A stretch of DNA of 64,000 nt. Source: JAOUEA01 sp963825685. GTDB lineage: Bacteria; Actinomycetota; UBA4738; HRBIN12. How positions within the stretch are numbered: the first letter of the stretch is position 1; each line of letters begins with the position of its first letter. Location: contig CAWGUD010000008.1 in the NCBI GenBank assembly GCA_963825685.1, positions 1 to 64,000 on the forward strand, written 5' to 3'. A model generated the notes under the pieces. It did no database searches, was not told the origin of the DNA, and saw only the letters and a list, made by a program, of their open reading frames with translations. This document shows, piece by piece, positions 10,457-19,566 of this stretch. A program made the translations under genes and the position numbers.

Positions 10457-11005
10457 TCAGCCGGTCTCGATCGCGGCGACGAGCTCGCGGCAGAAGTCGG
10501 GGATGTCCTCGACGACCCGGCCCCAGACGATGTTCCCGTCGCGGAACGCGGGCTCGTCGACCCACGTCGCGCCGGCGTTCTCGAGGTCGTCCTTGATGCC
10601 GATCGAGCCCGTCGCGCGCACGCCCTTCACGATGCCGGCCGAGATGCCGACCCAGCCGGCGTGGCAGATCATGCCGACGATCGCGCCGCGCTCGTGCGCC
10701 CCGCGCACGAGGTCCTTCACCGAGTCGTACCGGCGGAGCTTGTCCGGAGCCCACCCGCCGGGCACGACGACCGCGTCGTAGGTCGAACCGTCGATCGCGT
10801 CGACCGTCGTGTCGGCCGAGGCGAGCAACCCGTGCTTGCCCGCGACCTCGTCGGTCGTGATGCCCGCGACCGTGACGTCGGCGCCTTCCTCCTGCAGCCG
10901 CATCAGCGGCACATGGAACTCGAGATCCTCGAAGCCCTCGGCCAGCAGCACGACCACGCGCTTGCCGTCCAATCGTCCGTCATGTCGCGACACCTCCTGC
11001 GTCAA
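10457..11005 (-). CDS. DJ-1/PfpI family protein
   Basis: A protein of about 182 residues with the class I amidotransferase-like fold of the DJ-1/PfpI/YhbO group: LLAEGFEDLEF carries the conserved Glu (about 23), VVPGGWAPD follows, and the nucleophile elbow is GMICHAGW with Cys about 114. Members act as glyoxalases, deglycases, chaperones or proteases; the sequence does not decide among these. The start is unclear. The in-frame start at 11005 is TTG without a Shine-Dalgarno, whereas a strong GGAGG (about 10993-10997) sits correctly for an ATG at 10983 in another frame. A one-base indel near 10972 would join that ATG to the coding frame. Confidence 0.85.
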   Translation of the reverse strand: MTQEVSRHDGRLDGKRVVVLLAEGFEDLEFHVPLMRLQEEGADVTVAGITTDEVAGKHGLLASADTTVDAIDGSTYDAVVVPGGWAPDKLRRYDSVKDLVRGAHERGAIVGMICHAGWVGISAGIVKGVRATGSIGIKDDLENAGATWVDEPAFRDGNIVWGRVVEDIPDFCRELVAAIETG

Positions 11006-11058
11006 CCCTAGCGGATGGACGCAGAGGTTCGGCGCCGGCCGCTCCGTAGACTGGATGC

Positions 11059-12107
11059 GTGAGCTCCGGCCTCTTTCCGTGACCGCTTCCTGCGCGCCTG
11101 CCGGCTGCAGAGCGTCGACCGCACGCCCGTGTGGTTCATGCGCCAGGCCGGCCGATACCTGCCGGAGTATCGGGAGCTGCGCGGGGACCGCGACATCCTC
11201 GAGACCTGCAAGGACCCGGCGAAGGTCGTCGAGATCACGCTGCAGCCGCTGCGGCGCATGGACGTCGACGCGGCGATCGTGTTCAGCGACATCATGGTGC
11301 CGCTCGCCGGCGTCGGCATCGACGTGCGCATCGAGCCCGGGCGGGGGCCGGTGGTCGACACGCCGATGCGCTCGGCGGCCGACGTCGACCGGCTGCGTCC
11401 GCTCGAGCCGTCACAGGACGTGCCCGAGGCGCTCGAGGCGATCCGTCTGCTGCGCGAGGAGCTCACGGTGCCCCTGATCGGGTTCGCGGGCGCGCCGTTC
11501 ACGCTGGCGAGCTACCTGATCGAGGGCGGCCCCAGCCGCACCCACGAGCGGACGAAGGCGCTGATGCACGGCGACCACGTCACGTGGGACGCCCTGATGC
11601 GCGCGCTCGTGGCGATCGTCGTGCCCCACCTGCGGGCGCAGGTGGAAGCGGGCGCCCAGGTGCTCCAGGTCTTCGACTCGTGGGTCGGCGCGCTCGACCG
11701 CGACGATTACCGGCGCCGCGTGCAGCCGCACATGTCGAGGGTCTTCTCAGGGCTCGCCGATCTCGGCGTGCCCGTGATCCACTTCGGCGTCGGCACCGGG
11801 GAGCTGCTCGGCGAGATGGCGGTCTCGGGCGGACAGGTCCTCGGCGTCGACTGGCGCGTGCCGCTCGACGAGGCCTGGGACCGGGTCGGCCACGACCGGG
11901 CCCTCCAGGGCAACCTCGATCCCGCGGTGCTCGGCGCGCCGTGGGAGGTCGTCGAGCGCAAGACGCTCGAGGTGCTGCGCCGCGCCGGCGGCCGCGACGG
12001 CCACGTCTTCAACCTCGGGCACGGCGTGCTGCCCGACACCCCGCCCGACGCGCTCGAAGCGCCTCATCGACTTCGTCCATGCAGAGACCGAAAGGAAGCC
12101 CCAGTGA
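11059..12107 (+). CDS. hemE: Uroporphyrinogen decarboxylase (two frameshifts)
   Basis: Converts uroporphyrinogen III to coproporphyrinogen III by four decarboxylations, in the cytoplasm. Family landmarks: PVWFMRQAGRYLPEYRELR near the N terminus, FSDIMVPLAG, GFAGAPFTLASYLIEGG, VFDSWVGAL and GNLDPAVLGAP, then NLGHGVLPDTPPD at the end. Two single-base insertions break it: one in a T run near 11081, which separates the GTG start MSSGLFRDRFLRAC from the body, and one near 12057, after which the true end KRLIDFVHAETERKPQ lies in another frame. Corrected length is 348 residues. It is the first gene of hemE-cpfC-cgoX-chdC; its TGA overlaps the cpfC GTG (GTGA). Confidence 0.93.
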
Positions 12108-13087
12108 CCGACGCACCACCGATCGGCGTGCTCGTGATGGCCTACGGCACGGCCGCCGGTCCCGACGACATCGAGCGCTACTACACCGACATCCGCGGTG
12201 GCCGCGCGCCGACGCCCGAGCACCTGCAGGAGCTGAAGGATCGCTACGAGGCGATCGGGAACGTGTTCCCGCTCGCGGAGACGACGGCGGCGCAGGCCGA
12301 CGGCATCGTCGAGCGGCTGAACGCCGACGCCGACGGCAACGCCTACCGCGCGTACCTCGGCATGAAGCACTCGCCGCCGTTCATCCCCGAGGGTGTGGAG
12401 CGCATGCGCGACGACGGCATCGAGCGCGGCATCGGCATCGTGATGGCGCCGCACTGGTCCGGGATGTCGGTCGAGACCTACGTCGAGCGTGTGCAGCAGG
12501 CGGTCGAGGATCACGGCGAGACGCCGCGGTTCACGTTCGTGCGCAGCTACCACGACCATCCGGCGTTCATCGCGTTCCTCACGGAGCGCGTGCGCGAGGG
12601 GCTCGAGGGTCTGCCCGACGATGTGCGTGACGCCGCCGCCGTCATCTTCAGCGCGCACTCGCTGCCGGTGCGCACGCTCGACGACGGCTCGCAGCGGTGC
12701 AAGTACTGCGACTGCGACGATTCCTGCCGCTATCGCGACGGGTTGCAGGAGACGGCGAACCTCGTGGCCGAGCGCCTCGGTCTCGAGCACTTCCTGATCG
12801 CGTGGCAGAGCGCAGGACGTACCGCCGATCCCTGGTGGGGCCCGCCCGTCGAGGACGTGATCCAGCAGCTCGCGATGCAGGGTCATCCCGCGGTGCTCGT
12901 CTGCAGCGCCGGGTTCGTCGCGGACCACCTCGAGGTGCTCTACGACCTCGACATCGAGGCGAAGCAGATCGCCGAGGAGGCCGGCATCACGTTCGCGCGC
13001 ACGCGCATGCCCAACGCCGATCCGGAGTACCTCGACGTGCTCGCCCAGGTCGTGCGCGACCACATGGCGCAGGTGCCGGTGGGGTGA
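12104..13087 (+). CDS. cpfC: Coproporphyrin III ferrochelatase
   Basis: Inserts Fe(II) into coproporphyrin III, the actinobacterial version of ferrochelatase (historically hemH). The 327-residue protein shows IGVLVMAYGTA at the N terminus, a conserved YLGMKHSPPFI segment, FSAHSLPVRTLDDG, WQSAGRTADPWWGPP and VCSAGFVADHLEVLYDLD with the C-terminal catalytic region. A compact cysteine group (QRCKYCDCDDSC, about residues 200-211) is a candidate metal site. The GTG start overlaps the hemE stop and its own stop overlaps the cgoX GTG, so the operon is translationally coupled. The neighbouring cgoX and chdC, rather than a protoporphyrin-route set, support the coproporphyrin assignment. Confidence 0.93.
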   Translation: MTDAPPIGVLVMAYGTAAGPDDIERYYTDIRGGRAPTPEHLQELKDRYEAIGNVFPLAETTAAQADGIVERLNADADGNAYRAYLGMKHSPPFIPEGVERMRDDGIERGIGIVMAPHWSGMSVETYVERVQQAVEDHGETPRFTFVRSYHDHPAFIAFLTERVREGLEGLPDDVRDAAAVIFSAHSLPVRTLDDGSQRCKYCDCDDSCRYRDGLQETANLVAERLGLEHFLIAWQSAGRTADPWWGPPVEDVIQQLAMQGHPAVLVCSAGFVADHLEVLYDLDIEAKQIAEEAGITFARTRMPNADPEYLDVLAQVVRDHMAQVPVG

Positions 13088-14442
13088 GCGCGGCGGGTGG
13101 TCGGCGGGTCGTGATCGTCGGCGGCGGGGTCACGGGCCTCGCCGTCGCGCACCGCCTCGTGCAGGCCGACCCCGCGGTCGACGTCACGGTCCTGGAAGCC
13201 GGAGCGAGGGCCGGCGGCAAGCTCAGCAGCGTCGACGTCGGCGACCTGACGCTGCCGGCCGGCGCCGACTCGTTCCTCGCACGCAAGCCGTGGGCGGTCG
13301 AGCTCTGCAGGGAGCTCGGCGTCGAGCTCGAGGCCCCGGGGTCCTCGGGCGCGTACCTGTGGACCGACTCCGGTCTGGTGCCGCTGCTGAAGGACGCACC
13401 GTTCGGCATCCCCGGCGACATCGGCGACCTCTTCCGGTGGCCGGGTCTGTCCGCGGCCGGGAAGCGCCGCGCCGCCCAGGATCTCGTGCGGAAGGCGCGC
13501 AAGGGCGACGACGACGAATCGCTCGGTTCGCTGCTGCGGCGCCGATTCGGCGACGAGGCGACCGACCTCGCGGTGGGCCCGCTGCTCGCCGGTCTCTACG
13601 CCGGCGACGTCGACCGGTTGAGCGTGCGGGCGACGTTCCCCGACCTCGTGGCGTGGGAACGGGCGCAGGGGAGCCTCTTCCGCGGGTCGCAGGCGACGTC
13701 GAAGCTGGCGCGCCGGTCGCAGCTCGGCCCCATGTTCGTGCGGCCGCGCGGCGGCGTGCAGCGGCTGACCGAGGAGCTCGCCGAGCGCCTGGCAGGCCGG
13801 GTGCGAACGGATGCGTCGGTGACGTCCGTCGAGACGGGGAGGGTCGCGCTCGACGGGGGCGACACGATCGAGGCCGATGCGGTCGTGCTCGCGACCCCGG
13901 CGCACGAGGCGTCGAGGCTGCTCACCGCCGCCGCGCCCGCGACCGCCGCCGATCTCGCCGGCATCACGTACGCCTCGACCGCGGTCGTGCTGATGGTCTA
14001 CCCCGAGGGCACGCAGCCGGGCCTGCCCGACGGGACGGGCTTCGTCGTGCCGCGGGGCAAGGCGCCGATGACGGCCGCCACGTGGCTCAGCAGCAAGTGG
14101 CCGAGCGAGGCGTTCGGTACCAGGGCCGTCGTGCGCTGCTACGTCGGCGCGGTCGGGGAGGACGATGTCCTCGACGCCGACGATGCCGACATCGTCGAGG
14201 CGTGCGCCCGGCACCTGGCGGCCGTCGTGCGGTTGCCCGACATGCCCGAGCGCGCCACGGTCGTGCGATGGCCCGCGTCGATGCCGCAGTACGAGGTGGG
14301 CCACCTCGAGCGCGTCGCCCGCATCCGCGACGGCCTGCCCCCCGGTATCGTCGTGGTGGGTCAGGCCTACGACGGCGTGGGGGTGCCCGACTGCGTGCGC
14401 GCCGCGAACGAGACCGCCGAGCGCCTGATCGCCGCGAGCTGA
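13084..14442 (+). CDS. cgoX: Coproporphyrinogen III oxidase, FAD-dependent
   Basis: Oxidises coproporphyrinogen III to coproporphyrin III using FAD and oxygen (older name hemY). The 452-residue protein starts with a Rossmann FAD motif, VVIVGGGVTGLAVAHRL, followed by VLEAGARAGGKLSS. The substrate-channel region AGADSFLARKPWAVELC and the C-terminal FAD-contact segment GQAYDGVGVPDCVRAANETAERL are typical of this amine-oxidase-fold family. The GTG at 13084 overlaps the cpfC stop by 4 nt. It lies between ferrochelatase and ChdC, as expected for the coproporphyrin pathway. Confidence 0.93.
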   Translation: MSAAGGRRVVIVGGGVTGLAVAHRLVQADPAVDVTVLEAGARAGGKLSSVDVGDLTLPAGADSFLARKPWAVELCRELGVELEAPGSSGAYLWTDSGLVPLLKDAPFGIPGDIGDLFRWPGLSAAGKRRAAQDLVRKARKGDDDESLGSLLRRRFGDEATDLAVGPLLAGLYAGDVDRLSVRATFPDLVAWERAQGSLFRGSQATSKLARRSQLGPMFVRPRGGVQRLTEELAERLAGRVRTDASVTSVETGRVALDGGDTIEADAVVLATPAHEASRLLTAAAPATAADLAGITYASTAVVLMVYPEGTQPGLPDGTGFVVPRGKAPMTAATWLSSKWPSEAFGTRAVVRCYVGAVGEDDVLDADDADIVEACARHLAAVVRLPDMPERATVVRWPASMPQYEVGHLERVARIRDGLPPGIVVVGQAYDGVGVPDCVRAANETAERLIAAS

Positions 14443-14475
14443 GCACACGCCGACCGACCACGAGGAGACGGTTCG

Positions 14476-15162
14476 ATGACCGACCAGCCGACGACGATCT
14501 ACACGTTGTACCCGGTGTTCAAGGCCACGCCCGACTTCCGCGTCGAGCTGGCGGGCGCCGACGATCTGCGCGACGCCGTGCAGGAGGTCGAGAACCTCTA
14601 CAAGGCATGGGACGGCCGGGTCGCGGTCCGCGGCACGTACTCGACGGTCGGCTTCCGCGCCGACGCCGACCTGATGCTGTGGCTCGTCGGCGAGTCACCG
14701 CACGACGTGCAGCGGTTCCTCGTCGAGTTCCGGCGCACGCGCGCCGGGCGTCTGATGGACCTGTCGTGGACGTTCATGGGAGTCGTGAAGCCCGCCGAGT
14801 TCACGCCCGACCACCAGCCGGCGTTCGTGAAGGGGGTGCCGCCCGAGACGTTCCTCTGCGTGTACCCGTTCGTGCGCACGCCGGAGTGGTACCTGCTGCC
14901 GCGCGAGGAGCGCGGCGAGCTGCTGCGCGAGCACGGCATCGTCGGCCGCGAGTACCCGCAGGTGCTCGCGAACACCACGAGCGGGTTCGGGCTCGGCGAC
15001 TGGGAGTGGATACTCGCGTTCGAGGCCGAGCAGGCCGACACGCTCGTCGACGTGATCAGGGAGCTGCGCAACACGAAGGCCAGGCTCTACACGAAGGTCG
15101 AGATCCCGTTCGTCACGGGCATCCGCAAGCCGGTCGCGGACGCCTTCGACGACCTCGTCTGA
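14476..15162 (+). CDS. chdC: Coproheme decarboxylase (HemQ)
   Basis: Last step of the coproporphyrin pathway: oxidative decarboxylation of two propionates of coproheme by peroxide to give heme b. The 228-residue protein has the chlorite-dismutase-like double ferredoxin fold. The catalytic Tyr is in CVYPFVRTPEWYLLP, followed by GELLREHGIVGREYPQVLANT and a C-terminal strand LYTKVEIPFVTG. GAGGAGACGG precedes the ATG. It is the fourth gene of the plus-strand heme operon, 33 nt after cgoX. Confidence 0.95.
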   Translation: MTDQPTTIYTLYPVFKATPDFRVELAGADDLRDAVQEVENLYKAWDGRVAVRGTYSTVGFRADADLMLWLVGESPHDVQRFLVEFRRTRAGRLMDLSWTFMGVVKPAEFTPDHQPAFVKGVPPETFLCVYPFVRTPEWYLLPREERGELLREHGIVGREYPQVLANTTSGFGLGDWEWILAFEAEQADTLVDVIRELRNTKARLYTKVEIPFVTGIRKPVADAFDDLV

Positions 15163-15176
15163 GCCGGAGCGCGCGT

Positions 15177-15199
15177 CAGTAGTCCGAATCAGACTACTG
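15177..15199. terminator. Inverted repeat between convergent chdC and ppk2, possible bidirectional terminator
   Basis: CAGTAGTC (15177-15184) and GACTACTG (15192-15199) form a perfect 8-bp stem with a 7-nt loop. It sits exactly between two convergent genes and overlaps the ppk2 stop. There is no U-run, so a classical intrinsic terminator is not shown; position is the main argument. Confidence 0.4.
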
Positions 15200-16039
15200 G
15201 TCGTGCGTCGCCTCGTGGAGCACGTCGTCGGCGTGGTCGGGCACGTAGGTGTACATCTCGCGAGGCGGCCGCACGTAGCCCTCGTCCCGCTGGCGTGGCG
15301 GCATCACGATCTCGGGGACGGGCCTCGGCTCGTACGGGACCATCGAGAGCAGGTGCGAGATGCAGTTCAGCCGCGCCTTCTTCTTGTTGTCGGCGTCGAC
15401 CACGTGCCAGGGCGCCTCGGGGATGTCGGTGTGCACGAACATCTCGTCCTTGGCGCGTGAGTAGTCGACCCACTTCGTGCGCGAGTACAGGTCGGTCTCG
15501 CTGAGCTTCCAGCGGCGCAGCGGGTCGTCGATGCGCTTGGCGAACCGGCGTTCCTGCTCCTCGTCGCTCACGGAGAACCAGTACTTGATCAGCACGATGC
15601 CGTCCTCGACGAGCAGCCGCTCGAAGATCGGGGTCTGGCGCAGGAAGCGGTAGTACTCGGCCTGCGTGCAGAACCCGAGCACGCGTTCGACGCCGGCGCG
15701 GTTGTACCAGCTGCGGTCGAAGAGCACGATCTCGCCCGCCGCCGGCAGCTCCTCGATGTACCGCTGGAAGTACCACTGCGAGCGTTCCCGGTCCGAGGGC
15801 TTGGGCAGCGCGACATGCCGGGTGATGCGCGGGTTCGTGTGTTCGGTGATGCGCTTGATCGCGCCGCCCTTGCCGGCCGCGTCGCGTCCCTCGAAGATCG
15901 CCACGACCCGGGCCTTCGTGTCGGAGACCCACTGCTCCATCTTCACGAGCTCCTCCTGCAGCCGGAAGAGCTCGCGCTCGTAGACCTTGTTCGGGTACTT
16001 CGCCCTGCCGGACCCCTCGCGTTCCATCGCCTCGGACAT
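15194..16039 (-). CDS. ppk2: Polyphosphate kinase 2 family protein
   Basis: Uses polyphosphate as phosphate donor to phosphorylate nucleotides, or the reverse. The 281-residue protein carries the Walker A-like FEGRDAAGKGGAIKRITEH and the Walker B-like EIVLFDRSWYNRAGVERVLGF, with lid residues in QWYFQRYIEELP. The length fits a one-domain PPK2, but the class (ADP- or GDP-preferring, or AMP-using) cannot be settled by eye. I choose the ATG at 16039 because AGGTGG lies 5-7 bases upstream; a GTG at 16048 would add three residues. Confidence 0.92.
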   Translation of the reverse strand: MSEAMEREGSGRAKYPNKVYERELFRLQEELVKMEQWVSDTKARVVAIFEGRDAAGKGGAIKRITEHTNPRITRHVALPKPSDRERSQWYFQRYIEELPAAGEIVLFDRSWYNRAGVERVLGFCTQAEYYRFLRQTPIFERLLVEDGIVLIKYWFSVSDEEQERRFAKRIDDPLRRWKLSETDLYSRTKWVDYSRAKDEMFVHTDIPEAPWHVVDADNKKKARLNCISHLLSMVPYEPRPVPEIVMPPRQRDEGYVRPPREMYTYVPDHADDVLHEATHDQ

Positions 16040-16095
16040 GGACCCCACCTCGCGCGTCGTCGTGGGGGAAGTCTATGTGCCCTACCCTTGAGGTG

Positions 16096-16803
16096 ATGGC
16101 CCCCTCAGACGTCGACCCCGACGTGCTCGCCGACAAGGCGACCCTGCGTGCGATCCCGATCCACGAGCGGCCGAAGCCGCGGATGCGGGGCCGGCTGCAC
16201 CAAGGCGCGTTCGTCGCGTCGATCCCGGCCGGCCTGCTGCTCGTGCTGCTCGCTCCCGATGCCCGAGCGCGCGTGGCGACCCTGATCTACGCGCTCACGC
16301 TGACCGGCCTGTTCGCGGCGAGCGCGGCCTACCACCTGGGGGATTGGACCGAGGTCGCGTACACGCGCATGCAGCGCCTCGATCATTCGATGATCTTCGT
16401 GCTGATCGCCGGCACGTACACGCCGTACTGCCTGCTGGTGTTGCAGGGCACGATGGCGACCGTCGTCCTGATCGCGGTGTGGGTCGGAGCGGCGATCGGC
16501 GTCGCCACGAAGCTGTACCGCGTCGACCTGCACGTGCTCTCGGGATTCATGTACATCGGCCTCGGGTGGCTCGTCGCGGTGAGTCTGCCCGCGCTGCTGC
16601 GCGGGCTCGATACCGCCGAGACGGTGCTGTTGATCGCCGGCGGGCTGCTCTACTCGTTCGGCGCGCTCGTGCTCGCCACGAACAAGCCCAATCCCTGGCC
16701 GCGCACGTTCGGCTACCACGAGGTGTGGCACGCGGCGACGATCGCCGCAGCGGTGTGCCAGTACCTGTCGATCCTGCTCGTCGTGCTCGGTCTCCGCGGC
16801 TAG
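16096..16803 (+). CDS. trhA: Hemolysin III / PAQR family membrane protein
   Basis: A 235-residue multi-pass protein with about seven hydrophobic segments from residue 40 onwards. Family marks: SAAYHLGDW, RMQRLDHSMIFVLIAGTYTPY, GFMYIGLGWLVAV and a C-terminal HEVWHAATIAAAVCQYL with the conserved histidines of the putative zinc site. Bacterial TrhA proteins affect membrane energetics or fluidity; haemolysis itself is not implied. An in-frame ATG at 16075 would add seven residues. The stop overlaps the convergent HAD gene within CTAG (16800-16803). Confidence 0.9.
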   Translation: MAPSDVDPDVLADKATLRAIPIHERPKPRMRGRLHQGAFVASIPAGLLLVLLAPDARARVATLIYALTLTGLFAASAAYHLGDWTEVAYTRMQRLDHSMIFVLIAGTYTPYCLLVLQGTMATVVLIAVWVGAAIGVATKLYRVDLHVLSGFMYIGLGWLVAVSLPALLRGLDTAETVLLIAGGLLYSFGALVLATNKPNPWPRTFGYHEVWHAATIAAAVCQYLSILLVVLGLRG

Positions 16804-17465
16804 GCGTCGGGCTCGAGCAGGGGTGCCAGCGTCTCGATCGGCCGGTGTCCGTTGAGGTCGATCGGGCGGCCTTCGAGCGCCTCCTCCGGTCGCAGGATCA
16901 GGAACGTCTGCAGGCCGACCGCTGCGGCGCCGTCGCAGTAGCGGACCTGGTCGTCGACGAACACAGAGCGCGCCGGATCGGGGCCGCCCAGTCGCGCGAG
17001 CGCCTCTCGGTAGATCGTCGGGTCGGGCTTCATCGCGCCGACCTCGAACGAGAGGATCACCGCGTCGAACTCCCGCTCGAGCCCGAGACGGTCCACGATC
17101 GGGCGGGTGTTGTGCGAGCAGTTGCTCACGAGGGCGGTCGGCACGCCGAGTTCCCTCAGCGCCGTCACCACCTGGAGCGAGTCGTCGTAGAGGCGAACCG
17201 ACGCTCCCATCTCGTCTTCCAACGCCAGGAGCTCGGCGATCAGCTCGGGGGTGAGCGTGATGTCGGCGGCCTCGAGCACCGCGGCGAGCTCGGCCTCGGT
17301 GTCGGGGTAGGCGCCGACGCTCCGCGCCGGGCGGGTGCGGCTGAACGCCTGCCCCATCGCCTCGAGGGTGATGCCGAGGCGGTCGGCGAGCCGGCCCTGC
17401 CACGCGTGCCAGTCGCTCCAGACGAGCGTGTCGTAGAGATCGAGCAGCACCGCGTCGTAGGTCAC
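16800..17465 (-). CDS. HAD-superfamily hydrolase
   Basis: A 221-residue haloacid-dehalogenase-like phosphatase. Motif I is AVLLDLYDTLVW with nucleophile Asp about 9; motif II serine is in ALVSNCSHN; the motif III lysine is in VGAMKPDPTIY; motif IV is SVFVDDQVRYCDGAAAVG. Motif I reads DLYDT rather than DxDxT, which occurs in several small-molecule HAD subfamilies. The substrate cannot be inferred. A GTG start at 17465 (MTYDAVLLDLYD) fits the family; longer upstream readings run into the helicase gene. Confidence 0.88.
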   Translation of the reverse strand: MTYDAVLLDLYDTLVWSDWHAWQGRLADRLGITLEAMGQAFSRTRPARSVGAYPDTEAELAAVLEAADITLTPELIAELLALEDEMGASVRLYDDSLQVVTALRELGVPTALVSNCSHNTRPIVDRLGLEREFDAVILSFEVGAMKPDPTIYREALARLGGPDPARSVFVDDQVRYCDGAAAVGLQTFLILRPEEALEGRPIDLNGHRPIETLAPLLEPDA

Positions 17466-17491
17466 GGGCGCAAGCCTAGCGAGGCCCGCCG

Positions 17492-19545
17492 CTACTCCGA
17501 CCAGAGGCCGGCGAGGTACGAGTCGACGTCGGCCGTGCCCGCACCGAGGTCGACGACCCGGTCCTCGCGAGGATCGACGGCCGGTCCCACCTCGGTGAAC
17601 GTCGATCGCACCGATGCCGGCTCGAGGAAGCGCGAGAGCTGGGAGTACGAGTGCGGGTCGCCCTTGGGTCGGCGGTAGTAGCGCATCGGGCGGTAGACGT
17701 GCAGGGCGTCGCGCGCCCGGGTCATCGCGACGTAGAGCAGACGGCGTTCCTCCTCGATCTCGTCGTCGTCGCCGGTCGCCATGTCGCTCGGGATCATGCC
17801 GTCGGCCGCGTGGATCACGTGCACGACGTCCCACTCGAGGCCCTTCGCCGAGTGGATCGTCGAGAGCACGAGCCAGTCCTCGTCGAGCAGCGGCGGTCCG
17901 GCGAGATCGCCGGTGCTCGACGGGGGATCGAGCGTGAGCTCCGCGAGGAATCGCTGCCGCGCCTCGTAGCCGGCGGCGAGCGCCGCGAGCTGATCGAGAT
18001 CACGCAGGCGGGCTGCCGCGGCGTCGTAGCGGCGCGCGAAGACGGGAGCGAGGAACCCGCGCAGTCGCTCGATCTGGGCGGCCGGTGCGAGCACCGTCTC
18101 GTCGGCGCATCCGCGCAGGGCCGAGCGCAGCTCCTGCACGCCGTCGAGCGCTGCCTTCGGCACCTCGACCGGCTCGTCGAGGAAGCGGGCAAGCGGCGAT
18201 GCAGCCCCGTCGTCGGTGATCCGCACGCCGATCGCATCCATCAGCCTGCGCGCGGTCGCCGGACCCATCCCCTCGGGCAGCTGCAACACGCGGAACCACG
18301 CCACCTCGTCGTACGGGTTCTCGAGCACCCGCAGGATCGCGAGCGTGTCCTTCACGTGGGCGGCTTCCATGAACTTCAGGCCGCCGTACTTCACGAACGG
18401 GATGTTCCGTCGCGTGAGCTCGACCTCGAGGTGATCGCTGTGGTGGGCGGCGCGGAACAGCACCGCCTGTTCCTTGAGCGGCACGCCCTGTTCCCGGTGC
18501 GCGAGCACGGTCTCGCAGACGGCGTCGCACTGCTCGGCCTCGTCGAGGCAGGTGCGCAGCGTGGGCGCACGGTCGCTGCGCCGCGCCGACCACAGCGTCT
18601 TCTCGTGGCGCTGGGGGCTGAGGGCGATCACCGCGTTCGACGCGTCGAGGATCGTCGGCGTCGATCGGAAGTTCTGCTCGAGCCGCACGATCGCGGCTCC
18701 CGGGAACCGCGAGGGGAACTCGAGGATGTTGCGCACGGTCGCCGCGCGGAACCCGTAGATCGCCTGCGCGTCGTCGCCGACGACGGTGAGGTTGCGCGCG
18801 GTGCCCTGGGGGCGGAGCCCCTCGAGGATGTCGGCCTGCAGCGCGTTCGTGTCCTGGTACTCGTCGACGAGCACGTGGTCGAACATCTCCGACAGCGGGC
18901 CCCGAGTGGCGTCGCTCGTCGACGAGCGCCTTCCAGAACAGCAGCAGGTCGTCGTAGTCGAGCGTGTGCTGCGAGCGCTTGCGCTCGGTGTAGGCGGCGA
19001 AGATCTCCCGGATGCCGCCGGCCTCGTCGAGGCACCACGGGTAGTGACGCTTCAGCACGTCAGCGAGTCGTTCACCGGCGTTGACGGTCCGCGAGTAGAT
19101 GCCGGCGAGCGTCTCCTTGCGAGGGAAGCGTCGCTCCCGCCCGCTGAAGCCCAGGTCGTCGCGGAGCAGGTTCATCACGTCGGCGGCGTCGGCCTGGTCG
19201 AGCACCGTGAACGACGGGTCGAGGCCGAGGGCGCGTCCGTGCAGACGCAGCAGTCGGTTGCCGATCGCGTGGAACGTGCCGCTCCAGATGCGCGAGGCGT
19301 CGACGCCGGGCAGGTCCTGCTCGCCGGCGATGCGCTCGGCCCGGGAGGTCATCTCACGAGCCGAGCGCCGGCTGAAGGTGAGCAGCAGCAGGCGCTCGGG
19401 TCGCACGCCCTTGCGCGAGCAACCAGGCGACGCGCGACGCGAGCGTCGTGGTCTTCCCGGTGCCGGCGCCGGCCACGATCAGCAGCGGCCCCTCACCGTG
19501 GGCCGCCGCCGATCGCTGAGCCTCGTTCAGCGCATCCCCGAACAT
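17492..19545 (-). CDS. UvrD/PcrA-like superfamily 1 DNA helicase (two frameshifts)
   Basis: 3'-5' DNA helicase of repair or replication restart. Motifs in order: Q-motif LNEAQRSAA, Walker A VAGAGTGKTTTLA, LTFSRRSAREM (Ia), DYDDLLLFW, Walker B VLVDEYQDTNALQ, VVGDDAQAIYGFRAA (III), EQNFRSTPTIL (IV), STIHSAKGLEWDVVHV (V) and YVAMTRARDALHV (VI). Two extra bases, near 19407 and in a C run near 18898, split it; removing them gives 683 residues with all motifs in one frame. Its UvrD-like C terminus is short, with no obvious nuclease domain. The ATG at 19545 begins MFGDALNEAQR. Confidence 0.9.
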
Positions 19546-19566
19546 GTGTTCGAGGATGCTACACCC

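Noticed and set aside
12697..14442. A longer cgoX reading starting inside cpfC
   Set aside because: The first 129 codons are an off-frame reading of cpfC; the FAD motif begins right after the GTG at 13084, which overlaps the cpfC stop.
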